Origin: Kappaphycus alvarezii
Taxonomy: Eukaryota > Rhodophyta > Florideophyceae > Gigartinales > Solieriaceae
Reading direction: 5' to 3'
Assembly: GCA_002205965.3 (NCBI GenBank)
Contig: NADL03000478.1
Location: 1,327,001-1,391,000 of the forward strand
DNA length: 64,000 bases
Part shown: in pieces, positions 1 through 13,079 of the stretch
How positions within the stretch are numbered: position 1 is the first letter of the stretch
How the letters are laid out: each line of letters starts with the position of its first letter
Notes under the pieces: model-generated
What the model saw: the letters and a program-made list of their open reading frames with translations, nothing else
What the model was told of the DNA's origin: nothing
Databases searched by the model: none
Made by a program: the position numbers and the translations under genes

Positions 1-3000
1 GACCTGTACGAAGGTTCTCTACACTCCTTCCCTCGTCCTTACGCTCGATGCTGGGCTGATTGTAGCATATACCTGCCTTTTCGCGTTGATCATCCCCTTT
101 CAACCTGCCGATTCCCGTCTGCGAAATGTAGTGCGGGGAGATCTTGATGGTGATGCTAATTAAGGTGTGCCCTGAGATCATGTTTTTCGTTTATTTTGGG
201 TGGCCCCCTATTTTTGCTACTACGAATATCTGAATCCACCTTACAGCTACTACCTACTGTAAGCTGCAGTACACGTGACATGTTTACAGGTGGCACAGGT
301 CCACCCTGAAGTCCAACATGGCATGCAACCGAGACTGGACCCTGGCACGCGCCGTGTGGGACACTGGCGACACGTGGAACCCCACTTGCTGACCTGGAAT
401 TCCATTTCTTTGTACCTATTTTTAGTACCACTTTGATTCGATGCTATGAGGCACTTTTTCCGTTAGTTTTGGTCTTTTTCTTTTACTTCTTAGTCTACTC
501 TATCCCAAGGGGCGCTACGGTAAAGGTACCTGTCTTCGACCTATCCCTCCGACCTCCGCCCTTAGATCCTAATTTTCTTTCCTTAGATCCTAATTGTCGT
601 CCCTCTCTACGTCGACTCGGGTCCTTCTAGCGTTTGGGCTGGCCCACTTTATTGTGTGTGTCACGTTATGCGTCCAGCTGTCTGTTTTACAGTCGCGGTT
701 ATCCCCTGATGTTCGCGCTAGCCGCTTTCCCTGGCACAGCTACTGCCTTTTTTCCTTTACGCGTTCGCGCACCCCTAACATTATCTCACATTTAACCTTC
801 TCCCGAACTCGGTGTCCATCACCCGTCTTTTGCCTCGCGGCGTCTGTGGCTCTTGATTGTACTACACGAAAGCAAATCATTTGTCCTCAACTTTTCTACC
901 CCTAAGTCTCTGCCAACCTACCTCCCTTTATTATCCTTACATCCCTATTTGTGGTTTTCCAATGCGCTCCGAGAAAGCGGTCCCGAACGACGGTGGCAAC
1001 CCGAAGCAGGATAACTGCGTAACCAGATAACCGCGCTACGTATTGTACCGCAGTGACCTCCAAAAGTCAGCTCCGGTCAGAACAAAATTCTTTACTTTCG
1101 TAAAATTCTGTACCTTTGCTCGTCAGTCGTCAAGCAGAAGTGGACCGATGCAGCCGTAATCCAGATAACGACGGATAATTTTTCGTTCAACTGCTTCGTA
1201 ACTGCTCTTCGAGAGCACTGCGGCCTGCACCAGGAACGCCCTTGCATTACTACAGACCCGGGTAGCTCAACTAACCTTCCGATTTTTTATCAGCAGTATG
1301 GTCGAGAGCCCCCTCAAGCTAGGACCGTCAGCACCCCAACATCACACCTTTAACTCACGTAAGAACCCTCCTGACAATATGGATAGACGATTGATTTGTT
1401 TTTTATGTTGATATGAAATGCACCTTCTCCGGAGTATCCTCTATCAACTTGGATCGTGAGCTTCTGGTGCAAATCTAGAATATCGAGCTACTGTCCTAAT
1501 CCGACACTCAAGACACGTATTCCCCCTTATATTCCACATACCATTTGGCTGACAGCCCCGAAATCTAGGCACTCGATCAATTTGAGTCATTCAGCGCTTA
1601 TGAAAACCACAAGTAGATGATGAAAGGGCCCCCGTGCAAACAGTATTTTTTGATGAAGTAGGCAAATCTGTTGCAATCAATCACCTTACCGCCTCCCTGC
1701 CCGACCACAATGGAATTACTGACCAACCTCTCCTCGGTTAAATTCAGTATTTTAGATGAACGTTCCACGCAAGCGCCACATCGTGGACGCTCCATCACGG
1801 GATACATTTCTCACTGTTACACAATCCCAGGACCACAGCTCCGGCCGATTGCAAATTGACACGGTGTTTTTCTCATGCACCGTAATTTAATTTACATTAC
1901 AACAGGACTCGCTCAGATTCTTCATCGAGAGGTGCCCCAAAATCTATTATTGGCAAGGCTGTACCACGCAGAACCTGTAGAAGGTTGGGACACTGGCTGA
2001 AACGGTTACCACCAAGCAGTCTCCTCTTTTTTCCCCCAAATCCGTATTTGAATCTCTCGAGAAAGTCGAATGACCCCTCAAGACACCTCCTGGAATCCAT
2101 TTTTGTATAAAACAGTATATGCAGTCTCTGCCGCCGCCTCAGCACTACCCAGTCTGGAATTTACGGACTCACATTGACTTAGGCCAAGTTTCGTATTCAA
2201 AAACCTCATCAGGTGCGTAGTCACAGGAGACAAGCTGTGCCTTAATATCGCGCTCGAAGATTAGATTGTTCCCTGATACCACATGGTGGAGACGTATATG
2301 CCAAGATGACCTTCCCCATACTGAAGTTCTTAACGAAGACGCAGCTCTGCCTTCTCCATATCTAGCTATGTCATCCCTCCACTGACAAGGTGCTGGCCTT
2401 GTTGAAACGCCTCCGCCCGGAGGATGTCACCCCGGAGACCAAGCAAGCTCTGGATGAGATTTCCAAGCATTTTGCTCCATGTCAACTTATACAAAATTGT
2501 CCGCTACGGTCCAGCGCTTGTTTTGAAGACTTCATGCCCTGTTCAACCATTGTATAATACTCGATATAATGCACATCGAGTCCATGCCCTTACTGCATAT
2601 CTTGGAAGAATCAGCACATTTCAGCGCTGCTCGCTTTCTCATGGATGCGTTTTTCCGAACTCTTTGGATCACCCGGTTGAATTTTGGATTACTACTTACA
2701 CATTTCCCCCAAATCTATGCGTTTTGGCCAAGGCTCTCACCTCCAAGAGGCCTTCATCATCTTCGGTCGCGCTACAGGACTCCAGATGAACAGCGCTCCC
2801 TTCAGAAGCACACGAGGAATAAATGAGGCTAATAGCACCAGTTTGTGCGTTGCAGCCCTTCCTCTCTACCCATTCGTGAACCTATCGCGCCACTTCCGCG
2901 CGGGATTCGACGCCCTTCGACGCGCAAAAAGAACCTCCTCAAGTGGTTAGTAACACAGCATACTTTGTTGGAGGGATGAAAAATTCACATTAGAAACATT

Positions 3001-4299
3001 ATGAAGCATAATTTGGCTTCAAATACCGCTTCAAATCCGGATAGAGCTACACAGATGACGGATGTTTGGAATGTAGGCGGTTATGTTGACGAAAAAATCA
3101 GTTATGTGAAGTCTTCACGACCTGTAACAGACCCTGCAGGAGATTAATGTTGAAACTTTGAAGAAAAATCGCGATTAAGGAATTTAGAAAAATTGCTGAA
3201 AGAGTTTCAGACCCTAATCTCTCTGAAGTTAAAAGGCTACCTATTATGTTTAGAAACAAAAGTATTTATCGCGCTCAAGAATAAAAAAATGTGAATGCTC
3301 AACTGCGGATAATTACCGTAACAGAGTAGTCAGAAAAATTGGATGAGCGAGAAGGTCCTGACACCAACTGAAAAAGCCCAAAATCAACTTCTAAAGCAAC
3401 TAAACGAGTCTCACCGACCAAATTTTCAAGTCTCAGACAGAAGTAGAGTGAGGGAGAAGAGTTAATCATGGTTTTTTGCCGCTATTAAGGCTCATATATC
3501 ATCATACATCATGGTCAAGAAACTTTCGAGGAGGTGGCGGTAATGCTAGCTTTGATCTTCAGTCCCCTACCAATATCAAAGCAATAACTCTGTAACGGCT
3601 ATGTAGCAACATAATTCTCAAATTCGAGTGAGAATCAGCATGATAGATACGGTTGAGAAATAAATTTTAAAGTTAGAAAACCTGGTTCTTAGTTTTTTTA
3701 GATATGATCGCAACCAGTTAAAGCACGAGGAGGTCGAAAATGTGGCTAACAATGAAATAAATGAAGAGGAAAATGATATTTCCATCAAGAACAACAAATT
3801 ATGGACTACTTGATCATGGTTGGATCGCTTTCAACAACAAGGGGTGATGATGACGAAAAAAAATCAACAAAAAGTCTGAAGAAGAAGATAGAGCTAGAAA
3901 GCTTCGAAAATTTGTCTTCCCATCAATGAAACATCCCGATGGGCGTGATAATTTGGTTATGCACTGCGCAGGTGAGATCAAGCCCTGTAAGGAACAGAAA
4001 GTCATCTGACTAGCCTCCGAAAAGCCTTTTCACATAAGAATACAACGAGAAAGTAAAAACGAGCGCGCAGATATAAAACATTTATGATTCAGCGTGGGTC
4101 GAATAAGTGGTACATGAAGCCTTTGTTGAAGCTTTCGACCAAAAAAATTCTCCTGCATTATTCAGCCTATTAGAAAGATTAAATTCTCAAGATATTCTAA
4201 TTTACATCCAGGAAACTTCCAGAATGTTATAAATATTTCTAAAGGGCCCCTTTTATCGCGGGCTTTACTCTGCAGTCTATCAGATAACGTGTTGAGAAA

Positions 4300-5922
4300 A
4301 TCAGTTCATTTTTAAAGAATTTGAATGAGGTGCAGTCGGCAGTATTGTGGTGCAATGCGCATTGCGCAAGTGTCCTCTTCGAGTTATGCGATCTTTTCGG
4401 GCAATAAAAACCGTCATACGCAGACAAAGTCTCACAAGATTTTCGCTGTCCCTCTTAGCTTTCTGCGATTCAGTACCATGTTGGATTGGTAAAGTGGAGG
4501 TAAATCCGTGAACGGCTGAACTTTTTTGTTGCCCTCCGGCTTGTGAGGTCCGTGATCCGTGGAACGCCGAAGCCTCGCGAAGAGTCAGATCAGAAGAACC
4601 GGGGACAGTACGGATGCAAACCCGGACAAACTCAGCAGCGCTGAAAATTCCCTTAGGAGGTATGATTGTTTTCGACCTGTAATTTCCTATTTGTAGAAGC
4701 CAGAGTCCAGGGCGCCAAAGGTGAGTCAATATCCCAGACGAAAAGTAAAAAATATAATAAAATATGGTGTTAAGGGGGTCAATAGGAGTTGAACCATATT
4801 TGCTATATGGTCTAGGGCCCTGGTCGAAGGGACGAGGAGGAGAATTTTCATCTGGCAAAGCATAGAAGTCTTCACCGCACCTTGGGGATGCGTGAGAAAG
4901 GTGAGATTGAAAATGGCCATCTCGGTTGCCTCGTTCCCTTCCACGTCTGTTGGGACCTTGATAATAATGATCGGCTTCGTTTCCACTCTATTGCCTGTGT
5001 CTTCTTCCTTGAAGTGGATTGTTATACGATTGATCCGGACCGTCATGGTACTCAACGTTCCGATAACCAACTCCTTGACTATTTCCACGATATTGAGGCT
5101 TGTTGATCCTTCCCGACCTTTCATCAGCTTGTTAAAACGACAGACACTAATGAAGTGGCCCGGTTTGCCACAATAGTGACATGTACGTACCTGATTATTG
5201 CTTCTGTGTCCTCGACCTCTGCCACCGCGGCCTCTATCTCTTCCTCAAAACGAATTCTCCTTGCTGCGGTTGGAGTGGTTGGCTGCTTGTGCCTGCTTCT
5301 CAGCCTTGACTTCATTTCCACAGTGTGGATTGTGAGGTTTTGATCTTCTCGCAAGCTCAGCAGCAACCGCACTCTTGAGGGTGTCGAATTAGGTGTCTGT
5401 GAAGTGTGCCACCATGGCTAAAGAAGAGAATGACGGGGGAAGAGACCTGATGATCTTCGAAACTTTGTCTTTTGCAGATATCTCTGTATCGTAGGTGGCC
5501 AGTTCACCACATATGCTTAAGAAAGATGAGACTTGTTTATTCCAGTCTTTCTTTTCATCAAATATGAGCGAGTAGAGGCGTTGATGAAGGCTTTGAATTG
5601 TTTGAGCCGAAGTGGTCGTGTAGATTTTGGCTAGCTCTTCCCATAACTCCTTGGCAGTACGGTTGTAGTCATCAATTATAACTCTTGTCTGGGATATTAG
5701 GTCAGGTCCCAGACTTAACACAATGTTTCTCTTTGCTTTGCTTGATAACGTCACCCAGTTAATCATGACGGTTTGTCTTACTGACTCATTCGGCTTCTCT
5801 GACAATCTAATGAGTTCTTGATCATCTCGGCGGATGTATGCATGAATACGCCTTTTCCAATGTATGTAGTCCGAGGGCTTACATAATGGTGCGATCTTCG
5901 GTAGTGTATTTGAGTTCTCCAT
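4300..5922 (-). mobile_element. Copia fossil, gag-side part (unit 1)
   Basis: A minus-strand frame from 5922 reads as a Copia-type gag of the UBN2 group. It starts MENSNTLPKIAPL and has the usual W-K-R-R-I pattern and the conserved block around LWEELAKIY. A CCHC zinc knuckle (CHYCGKPGHFISVC) lies near 5145-5190, and weaker gag/protease-side remains continue to about 4300. The element is broken, with several breaks in this part. It lies head to head with the plus-strand pol part that begins about 300 bp away, so the two halves are not in normal Copia order. Confidence 0.85.
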
Positions 5923-6209
5923 TTAGCGATGCTACCATGAAGAAATTCTGCGTGGACAAAGCAAAGGTATTTTCGCAGTTTTTAATTGTCCTCCTTCTCT
6001 TATCCTCTTTCGAGCCTTCCGTCCGATGCCCCGACTTTATTTGGTTAGCCTTCCACCAACGACCTCTCCACATAAAGTTCTCCGGGAGATCCCTGAGATA
6101 CGCCGAGGTGCGAGGTGCGTGCTGTAATGCATAGTAACACTAAAAGCGGCACACTCGACTGCATTACTGTATACTGCAACAACGACTGTTCGCACATACC
6201 TCACGATTG

Positions 6210-7324
6210 CAGTCAATAGGGGGTACTTCATAGATCAGTTTGACGTTAAGACTGCATTTCTACACGGAGACGTAGAGGAAGAGATTTATATTAAAGAAAC
6301 TGATTGGTTCACGTTGTGCGAGGAAGTGCAGACCTTGCGGCTTAGAAGGGGGCTTTATGGCCTGAAGCAGGCTCCTTGCTTGTGGAATCAGAACTGGAAC
6401 GAAGTTCTGATGGCACAAAGATTCCAAAACATGCGATCAGATGATTGCCTTTATCGTCGGGACAAAGAATGGTTGTTGGTGTATGTTGACGACATCATAG
6501 TGATCGGGGAAAAGTAAGATGTACTTAACAGGTCATAGTGGGACCTCGGATCGCACTTTGAAGTCAAGGATCTCTGTGCTTTGAGCATGTTTGAGGGTGT
6601 CCATATTTTTAGACAATGTTCATTTGAGTGGCTCTCCTAGACACACTATACCGGTGAAATCCTTGAGAGGTCTGGGATGAGGGACTGCAGGTCCGTTTCC
6701 ATTCCTATAGTGGAAAGCGCCGTGAAGTATGTGGCAGGTGAAGATGGAGAACTGCTTTATCGCACTACCTATCAACAGTTTCTCGGCTGTTTATTGTTCG
6801 TAGCGACACGAACTCACCGTGAAATTTCCACTACAGTGGGAATATTTTGTCGCTACGCCGCGGCCACCCGCCATCACCATTGTACATGCCTGAAGCGCAT
6901 CCTGCGCTATCGCCAAGGCACTATGACGCTTAGTCTCCGCTTGGTCTCAGAAGGAAGTGGTAAGCTCGTTTGTTTCTGTGACTCGGATTGGGCTGGGGAA
7001 CGATTGGACGAGAAATCGACTCCTGGGGTACTCATGCAGTTTGATGGAGTATCATTTTCGTGGAGAACTGTCAAGCAAAATTCCGTTGCGTTGTGGCTGG
7101 ACTGTACACAGCAAGAAAGCGCCCCTCTTACGGAAGAAAATCAAGGTGAATTGGTCTGGTCAACTGAACGGTTAAGGCACGCAAAGCATGTGTCCATTAG
7201 TTATGACTTGATCATAGAGCATGTCGACGATGGCGTTATTATGATGGTTTACAGCAGCACTAAAAGGATGACAGCCGACATTCCCACGAAGCCAATTTCC
7301 AGAGTTGCGCTTAAGGGACACTGA
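6210..7324 (+). mobile_element. Copia fossil, RT and RNase H part (unit 1)
   Basis: Plus-strand frames carry Copia RVT_2 landmarks in the expected order: FDVKTAFLHGD near 6240, LYGLKQAP near 6356 and YVDDI near 6485. A Copia RNase H region follows, including CDSDWAG near 6980 and a C-terminal DIPTKP near 7280. Integrase was not recognised next to it. The part is broken, with a handful of breaks. It belongs to the same tandem unit as the inverted gag part. Confidence 0.9.
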
Positions 7325-7369
7325 TGTGGACTCGAGGTAGAAGATAGAGATATGCATTAGGCTGATCTT

Positions 7370-8640
7370 CATGTCGCAAGAGGGGGATTTGATACACGCC
7401 TAAGCATGACGTGGTATTGGGTGTGCGAAATTTCGTCAGCGGATGAATTTTGTAACGTTACATAAGCACCAGCATATTTTTCTCCTGAGGCACTGTAATT
7501 ATCTGACATAATGTGCGGACTTTTTTTTCAGATGTCATCTTCTGTGGTCACAATCCACTCAGATGCATATATGACTCCTAGATTGAGGGGTTTGGGGTCC
7601 AGTGGACCCTGAGGTACTTCGGGGTGCATGAGTCTGGAGTATTCTATGGCTGAGATTGTCTCTTACGTTTCTTGCAAACTCACTCAAGTTGAGCGTTATT
7701 TTTACTTTATGTAGGTTTATCTGATTACATGATTTGTGTTTAAACTGAGTAAAAGGAAGAGTGAATTGAAAAGATTATCACTTCAATCAGACAATCCACA
7801 ACATCCCGCTCAACCTTCCTTCATCAATTAAAGACCCCGTGTCAGACCGTTTCCTGAGCTGCCTCCGCCCCTGACCTGTGCGCGAATTCTGCACTCATAT
7901 CAACCACGGTCAAGAAATTAGATGAAAAAAGTGACGCTCAGGATGTTTCTGAAAAACGTAGGATGGTACTCTCGTACAACATCGCACGAGACTGGTAATA
8001 TCCAAACTCTGCTGCAGTAAAGGATCCCTACGCTCATTTTCTGGTGATATGAAGGTCGTTACTTCGACTATGGCCTACTTACAGGACATAAAGTATACCG
8101 GAGACCGTTTTGCAGAGAAGCGCCTTACATATACCCATAAAGTATTCTGGGCTAGAATGCTTGCGCAATGCAACTCATGCTGAAACCAAAGCAGAAAGCT
8201 GAACTTTCCATCAACATGTTTCAGATCTGTTCCGGAGTTTGTCCTCGAGAACTGCAGCTAATTGATTTCATTCGAACAGTTTGCAAAGATTATGGTCTCC
8301 AATTTCGACTCTGAAGCTCTACAACTTGGGGCTCAGTCCACTCTGGAGTCACTGAGAAATGGAAGCTCATGAAAGAGGAGAACAGAACAGTCCCTAATGT
8401 GGCCCTGGTATGTTCTTGACAGAATTCAACCTGCTTACACTGCAGTGAATGTAGTACAATTTTGTACTGGTGGTGCGCTGAAAGTGGGTCGATCACTTTA
8501 CTGTTGTAGTCTGCCGACTATAATAGTGTAACATGACCACTTGTACGCGTGGATTGTTTACTGTGAGTGGTTGTTGAGTGGACAGTGTCCACAGGCCACC
8601 TGGTGCTGCACCCCAACCTATTTTTCGGATTTGGGTTTGG
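7370..8640 (+). other. Non-coding stretch after RNase H; purine tract, LTR-like position (unit 1)
   Basis: A purine run (aagagggggat) begins about 55 bp after the RNase H frame closes. That is where a Copia element keeps its polypurine tract and 3' LTR. I could not find a second copy of the following sequence inside the same unit, so an LTR is not demonstrated. If the array arose by recombination between LTRs, each unit would contain only one LTR, and this stretch is the likeliest place for it. No gene is visible here. Confidence 0.35.
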
Positions 8641-8700
8641 GCACAGCCAATCAGAGGCCAGTGCACGCTAGCCCTTTATTATTCTTTTTCGTTACTAGTC
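8640..8700 (+). promoter_or_regulatory. CCAAT box with TATA-like tract (unit 1)
   Basis: CCAAT at 8647-8651 within a GC-rich context is followed about 25 bp later by a TTTATTATT tract. The spacing is compatible with a pol II promoter reading rightward, possibly an LTR promoter. Only the motifs support this. Confidence 0.25.
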
Positions 8701-11700
8701 TAGGAGTAGGTCTACCACTTAGTCTACCGTACCTAGATAACCCTCCTACTCGTAAAACGAAGCAACCTACGACCTGGTACGAAGGTTCTCTACACTCCTT
8801 CCCTCGTCCTTACGCTCGATGCTGGGCTGATTGTAGCATATACCTGCCTTTTCGCGTTGATCATCCCCTTTCAACCTGCCGATTCCCGTCTGCGAAATGT
8901 AGTGCGGGGAGATCTTGATGGTGATGCTAATTAAGGGTGTGCCCTGAGATCATGTTTTTCGTTTATTTTGGGTGGCCCCCTATTTTGCTACTACGGAATA
9001 TCTGGAATCCACCTTACAGCTACTACCTACTGTAAGCTGCAGTACACGTGACATGTTTACAGGTGGCACAGGTCCACCCTGAAGTCCAACATGGCATGCA
9101 ACCGAGACTGGACCCTGGCACGCGCCGTGGTGGGACACTGGGCGACACGTGGAACCCCACTTGCTGACCTGGAATTCCATTTCTTTGTACCTATTTTAGT
9201 ACCACTTTGATTCGATGCTATGAGGGCACTTTTTCCGTTAGTTTTGGTCTTTTTCTTTTACTTCTTAGTCTACTCTATCCCAAGGGGCGCTACGGTAAAG
9301 GTACCTGTCTTCGACCTATCCCTCCGACCTCCGCCCTTAGATCCTAATTTTCTTTCCTTAGATCCTAATTGTCGTCCCTCTCTACGTCGACTCGGGTCCT
9401 TCTAGCGTTTGGGCTGGGCCCACTTTATTGTGTGTGTCACGTTATGCGTCCAGCTGTCTGTTTTACAGTCGCGGTTATCCCCTGATGTTCGCGCTAGCCG
9501 CTTTCCCTGGCACAGCTACTGCCTTTTTTCCTTTACGCGTTCGCGCACCCCTAACATTATCTCACATTTAACCTTCTCCCGAACTCGGTGTCCATCACCC
9601 GTCTTTTGCCTCGCGGCGTCTGTGGCTCTTGATTGTACTACACGAAAGCAAATCATTTGTCCTCAACTTTTCTACCCCTAAGTCTCTGCCAACCTACCTC
9701 CCTTTATTATCCTTACATCCCTATTTGTGGTTTTCCAATGCGCTCCGAGAAAGCGGTCCGAACGACGGGTGGCAACCCGAAGCAGGATAACTGCGTAACC
9801 AGATAACCGCGCTACGTTATTGTACCGCAGTGACCTCCAAAAGTCAGCTCCGGTCAGAACAAAATTCTTTACTTTCGTAAAATTCTGTACCTTTGCTCGT
9901 CAGTCGTCAAGCAGAAGTGGACCGATGCAGCCGTAATCCAGATAACGACGGATAATTTTTCGTTCAACTGCTTCGTAACTGCTCTTCGAGAGCAGCTGCG
10001 GCTGCACCAGGAACGCCCTTGCATTACTACAGACCCGGGTAGCTCAACTAACCTTCCGATTTTTATCAAGCAGTATGGTCGAGAGCCCCTCAAGCTAGGA
10101 CCCGTCAGGCACCCCAACATCACACCTTTAACTCACGTAAGAACCCTCCTGACAATATGGATAGACGATTGATTTGTTTTTTTTATGTTGATATGAAATG
10201 CACCTTCTCCGGAGTATCCTCTATCAACTTGGATCGTGAGCTTCTGGTGCAAATCTAGAATATCGAGCTACTGTCCTAATCCGACACTCAAGACACGTAT
10301 TCCCCCTTATATTCCACATACCATTTGGCTGACAGCCCCGAAATCTAGGCACTCGATCAATTTGAGTCATTCAGCGCTTATGAAAACACAAGGTAGATGA
10401 TGAAAGGGCCCCCGTGCAAACAGTATTTTTTGATGAAGTAGGCAAATCTGTTGCAATCAATCACCTTACCGCTCCCTGCCCGACCACAATGGAATTACTG
10501 ACCAACCTCTCCTCGGTTTAAATTCAGTATTTTAGATGAACGTTCCACGCAAGCGCCACATCGTGGACGCTCCATCACGGGATACATTTCTCACTGTTAC
10601 ACAATCCCAGGACGCCACAGCTCCGGCCGATTGCAAATTGACACGGTGTTTTTCTCATGCACCGTAATTTAATTTACATTACAACAGGACTCGCTCAGAT
10701 TCTTCATCGAGAGAGGTGCCCAAAATCTATTATTGGCAAGGCTGTACACGCAGAACTGTAGAAGGTTGGGACACTGGCTGAAACGGTTACCACCAAGCAG
10801 TCTCCTCTTTTTTCCCCCAAATCCGTATTTGAATCTCTCGAGAAAGTCGAATGACCCCTCAAGACACCTCTGGAATCCCATTTTTGTATAAAACAGTATA
10901 TGCAGTCTCTGCCGCCGCCTCAGCACTACCCAGTCTGGAATTTACGGACTCACATTGACTTAGGCCAAGTTTCGTATTCAAAAACCTCATCAGGTGCGTA
11001 GTCACAGGAGACAAGCTGTGCCTTAATATCGCGCTCGAAGATTAGATTGTTCCCTGATACCACATGGTGGAGACGTATATGCCAAGATGACCTTCCCCAT
11101 ACTGAAGTTCTTAACGAAGACGCAGCTCTGCCTTCCTCCATATCTAGCTATGTATCCCTCCACTGACAAGGTGCTGGCCTTGTTGAAACGCCTCCGCCCG
11201 GAATGTCACCCGGAGACCAAGCAAGCTCTGGATGAGATTTCCAAGCATTTTGCTCCATGTCAACTTATACAAAATTGTCCGCTACGGTCCAGCGCTTGTT
11301 TTGAAGACTTCATGCCCTGTTCAACCATTGTATAATACTCGATATAATGCACATCGAGTCCATGCCCTTACTGCATATCTTGGAAGAATCAGCACATTTC
11401 AGCGCTGCTCGCTTTCTCATGGATGCGTTTTTCCGAACTCTTTGGATCACCCCGGTTGAATTTTGGATTACTACTTACACATTTCCCCCAAATCTATGCG
11501 TTTTGGCCAAGGCTCTCACCTCCAAGAGGCCTTCATCATCTTCGGTCGCGCTACAGGACTCCAGATGAACAGCGCTCCCTTCAGAAGCACACGAGGAATA
11601 AATGAGGCTAATAGCACCAGTTTGTGCGTTGCAGCCCTTCCTCTCTACCCATTCGTGAACCTATCGCGCCACTTCCGCGGCGGGGATTCGACGCCCTTCG

Positions 11701-13079
11701 ACGCGCAAAAGAACCTCCTCAAGTGGTTAGTAACACAGCATACTTTGTTGGAGGGATGAAAAATTCACATTAGAAACATTATGAAGCATAATTTTGGCTT
11801 CAAATACCGCTTCAAATCCGGATAGAGCTACACAGATGACGGATGTTTGGAATGTAGGCGGTTATGTTGACGAAAAAATCAGTTATGTGAAGTCTTCACG
11901 ACCTGTAACAGACCCTGCAGGAGATTAATGTTGAAACTTTGAAGAAAAATCGCGATTAAGGAATTTAGAAAAATTGCTGAAAGAGTTTCAGACCCTAATC
12001 TCTCTGAAGTTAAAAGGCTACCTATTATGTTTAGAAACAAAAGTATTTATCGCGCTCAAGAATAAAAAAATGTCTGAATGCTCAACTGCGGATAATTACC
12101 GTAACAGAGTAGTCAGAAAAATTGGATGAGCGAGAAGGTCCTGACACACCAACTGAAAAAAGCCCAAAATCAACTTCTAAAGCAACTAAACGAGTCTCAC
12201 CGACCAAATTTTCAAGTCTCAGACAGAAGTAGAGTGAGGGAGAAGAGTTAATCATGGTTTTTTGCCGCTATTAAGGCTCATATATCATCATACATCATGG
12301 TCAAGAAACTTTCGAGGAGGTGGCGGTAATGCTAGCTTTGATCTTCAGTCCCCTACCAATATCAAAGCAATAACTCTGTAACGGCTATGTAGCAACATAA
12401 TTCTCAAATTCGAGTGAGAATCAGCATGATAGATACGGTTGAGAAATAAATTTTAAAGTTAGAAAACCTGGTTCTTAGTTTTTTAGATATGATCGCAACC
12501 AGTTAAAGCACGAGGAGGTCGAAAATGTGGCTAACAATGAAATAAATGAAGAGGAAAATGATATTTCCATCAAGAACAACAAATTATGGACTACTTGATC
12601 ATGGTTGGATCGCTTTCAACAACAAGGGGTGATGATGACGAAAAAAAATCAACAAAAAGTCTGAAGAAGAAGATAGAGCTAGAAAGCTTCGAAAATTTGT
12701 CTTCCCATCAATGAAACATCCCGATGGGCGTGATAATTTGGTTATGCACTGCGCAGGTGAGATCAAGCCCTGTAAGGAACAGAAAGTCATCTGACTAGCC
12801 TCCGAAAACCTTTTCACATAAGAATACAACGAGAAAGTAAAAACGAGCGCGCAGATATAAAACATTTATGATTCAGCGTGGGTCGAATAAGTGGTACATG
12901 AAGCCTTTGTTGAAGCTTTCGACCAAAAAATTCTCCTGCATTATTCAGCCTATTAGAAAGATTAAATTCTCAAGATATTCTAATTTACATCCAGGAAACT
13001 TCCAGAATGTTATAAATATTTCTAAAGGGCCCCTTTTATCCGCGGGCTTTACTCTGCAGTCTATCAGATAACGTGTTGA

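Larger units (their letters stand above)
1..8770. repeat. Tandem unit 1
   Basis: First visible unit of the array; its left boundary is set by the window. Positions 1-4300 hold no reading frame that I recognise on either strand. Positions 4300-5922 carry minus-strand Copia gag-side remains, 6210-7324 carry plus-strand Copia RT/RNase H remains, and 7330-8770 is non-coding with a CCAAT box near its end. Short open frames in 1-900 and 2400-2950 recur in every unit only because the DNA does. They show no conserved domain. Confidence 0.9.

Noticed and set aside
433-905. Open plus-strand frames with a hydrophobic start (FPLVLVFFFYFLVYSIP) repeated in each unit near 433, 9220 and 18005
   Set aside because: They recur only because the DNA is tandemly repeated. 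There is no domain, no conserved codon pattern between units, and neighbouring frames are equally open.
4882-5343. Plus-strand frames such as those starting near 4882, 4892 and 5155
   Set aside because: These are antisense to the minus-strand Copia gag and zinc-knuckle part, which explains their openness.
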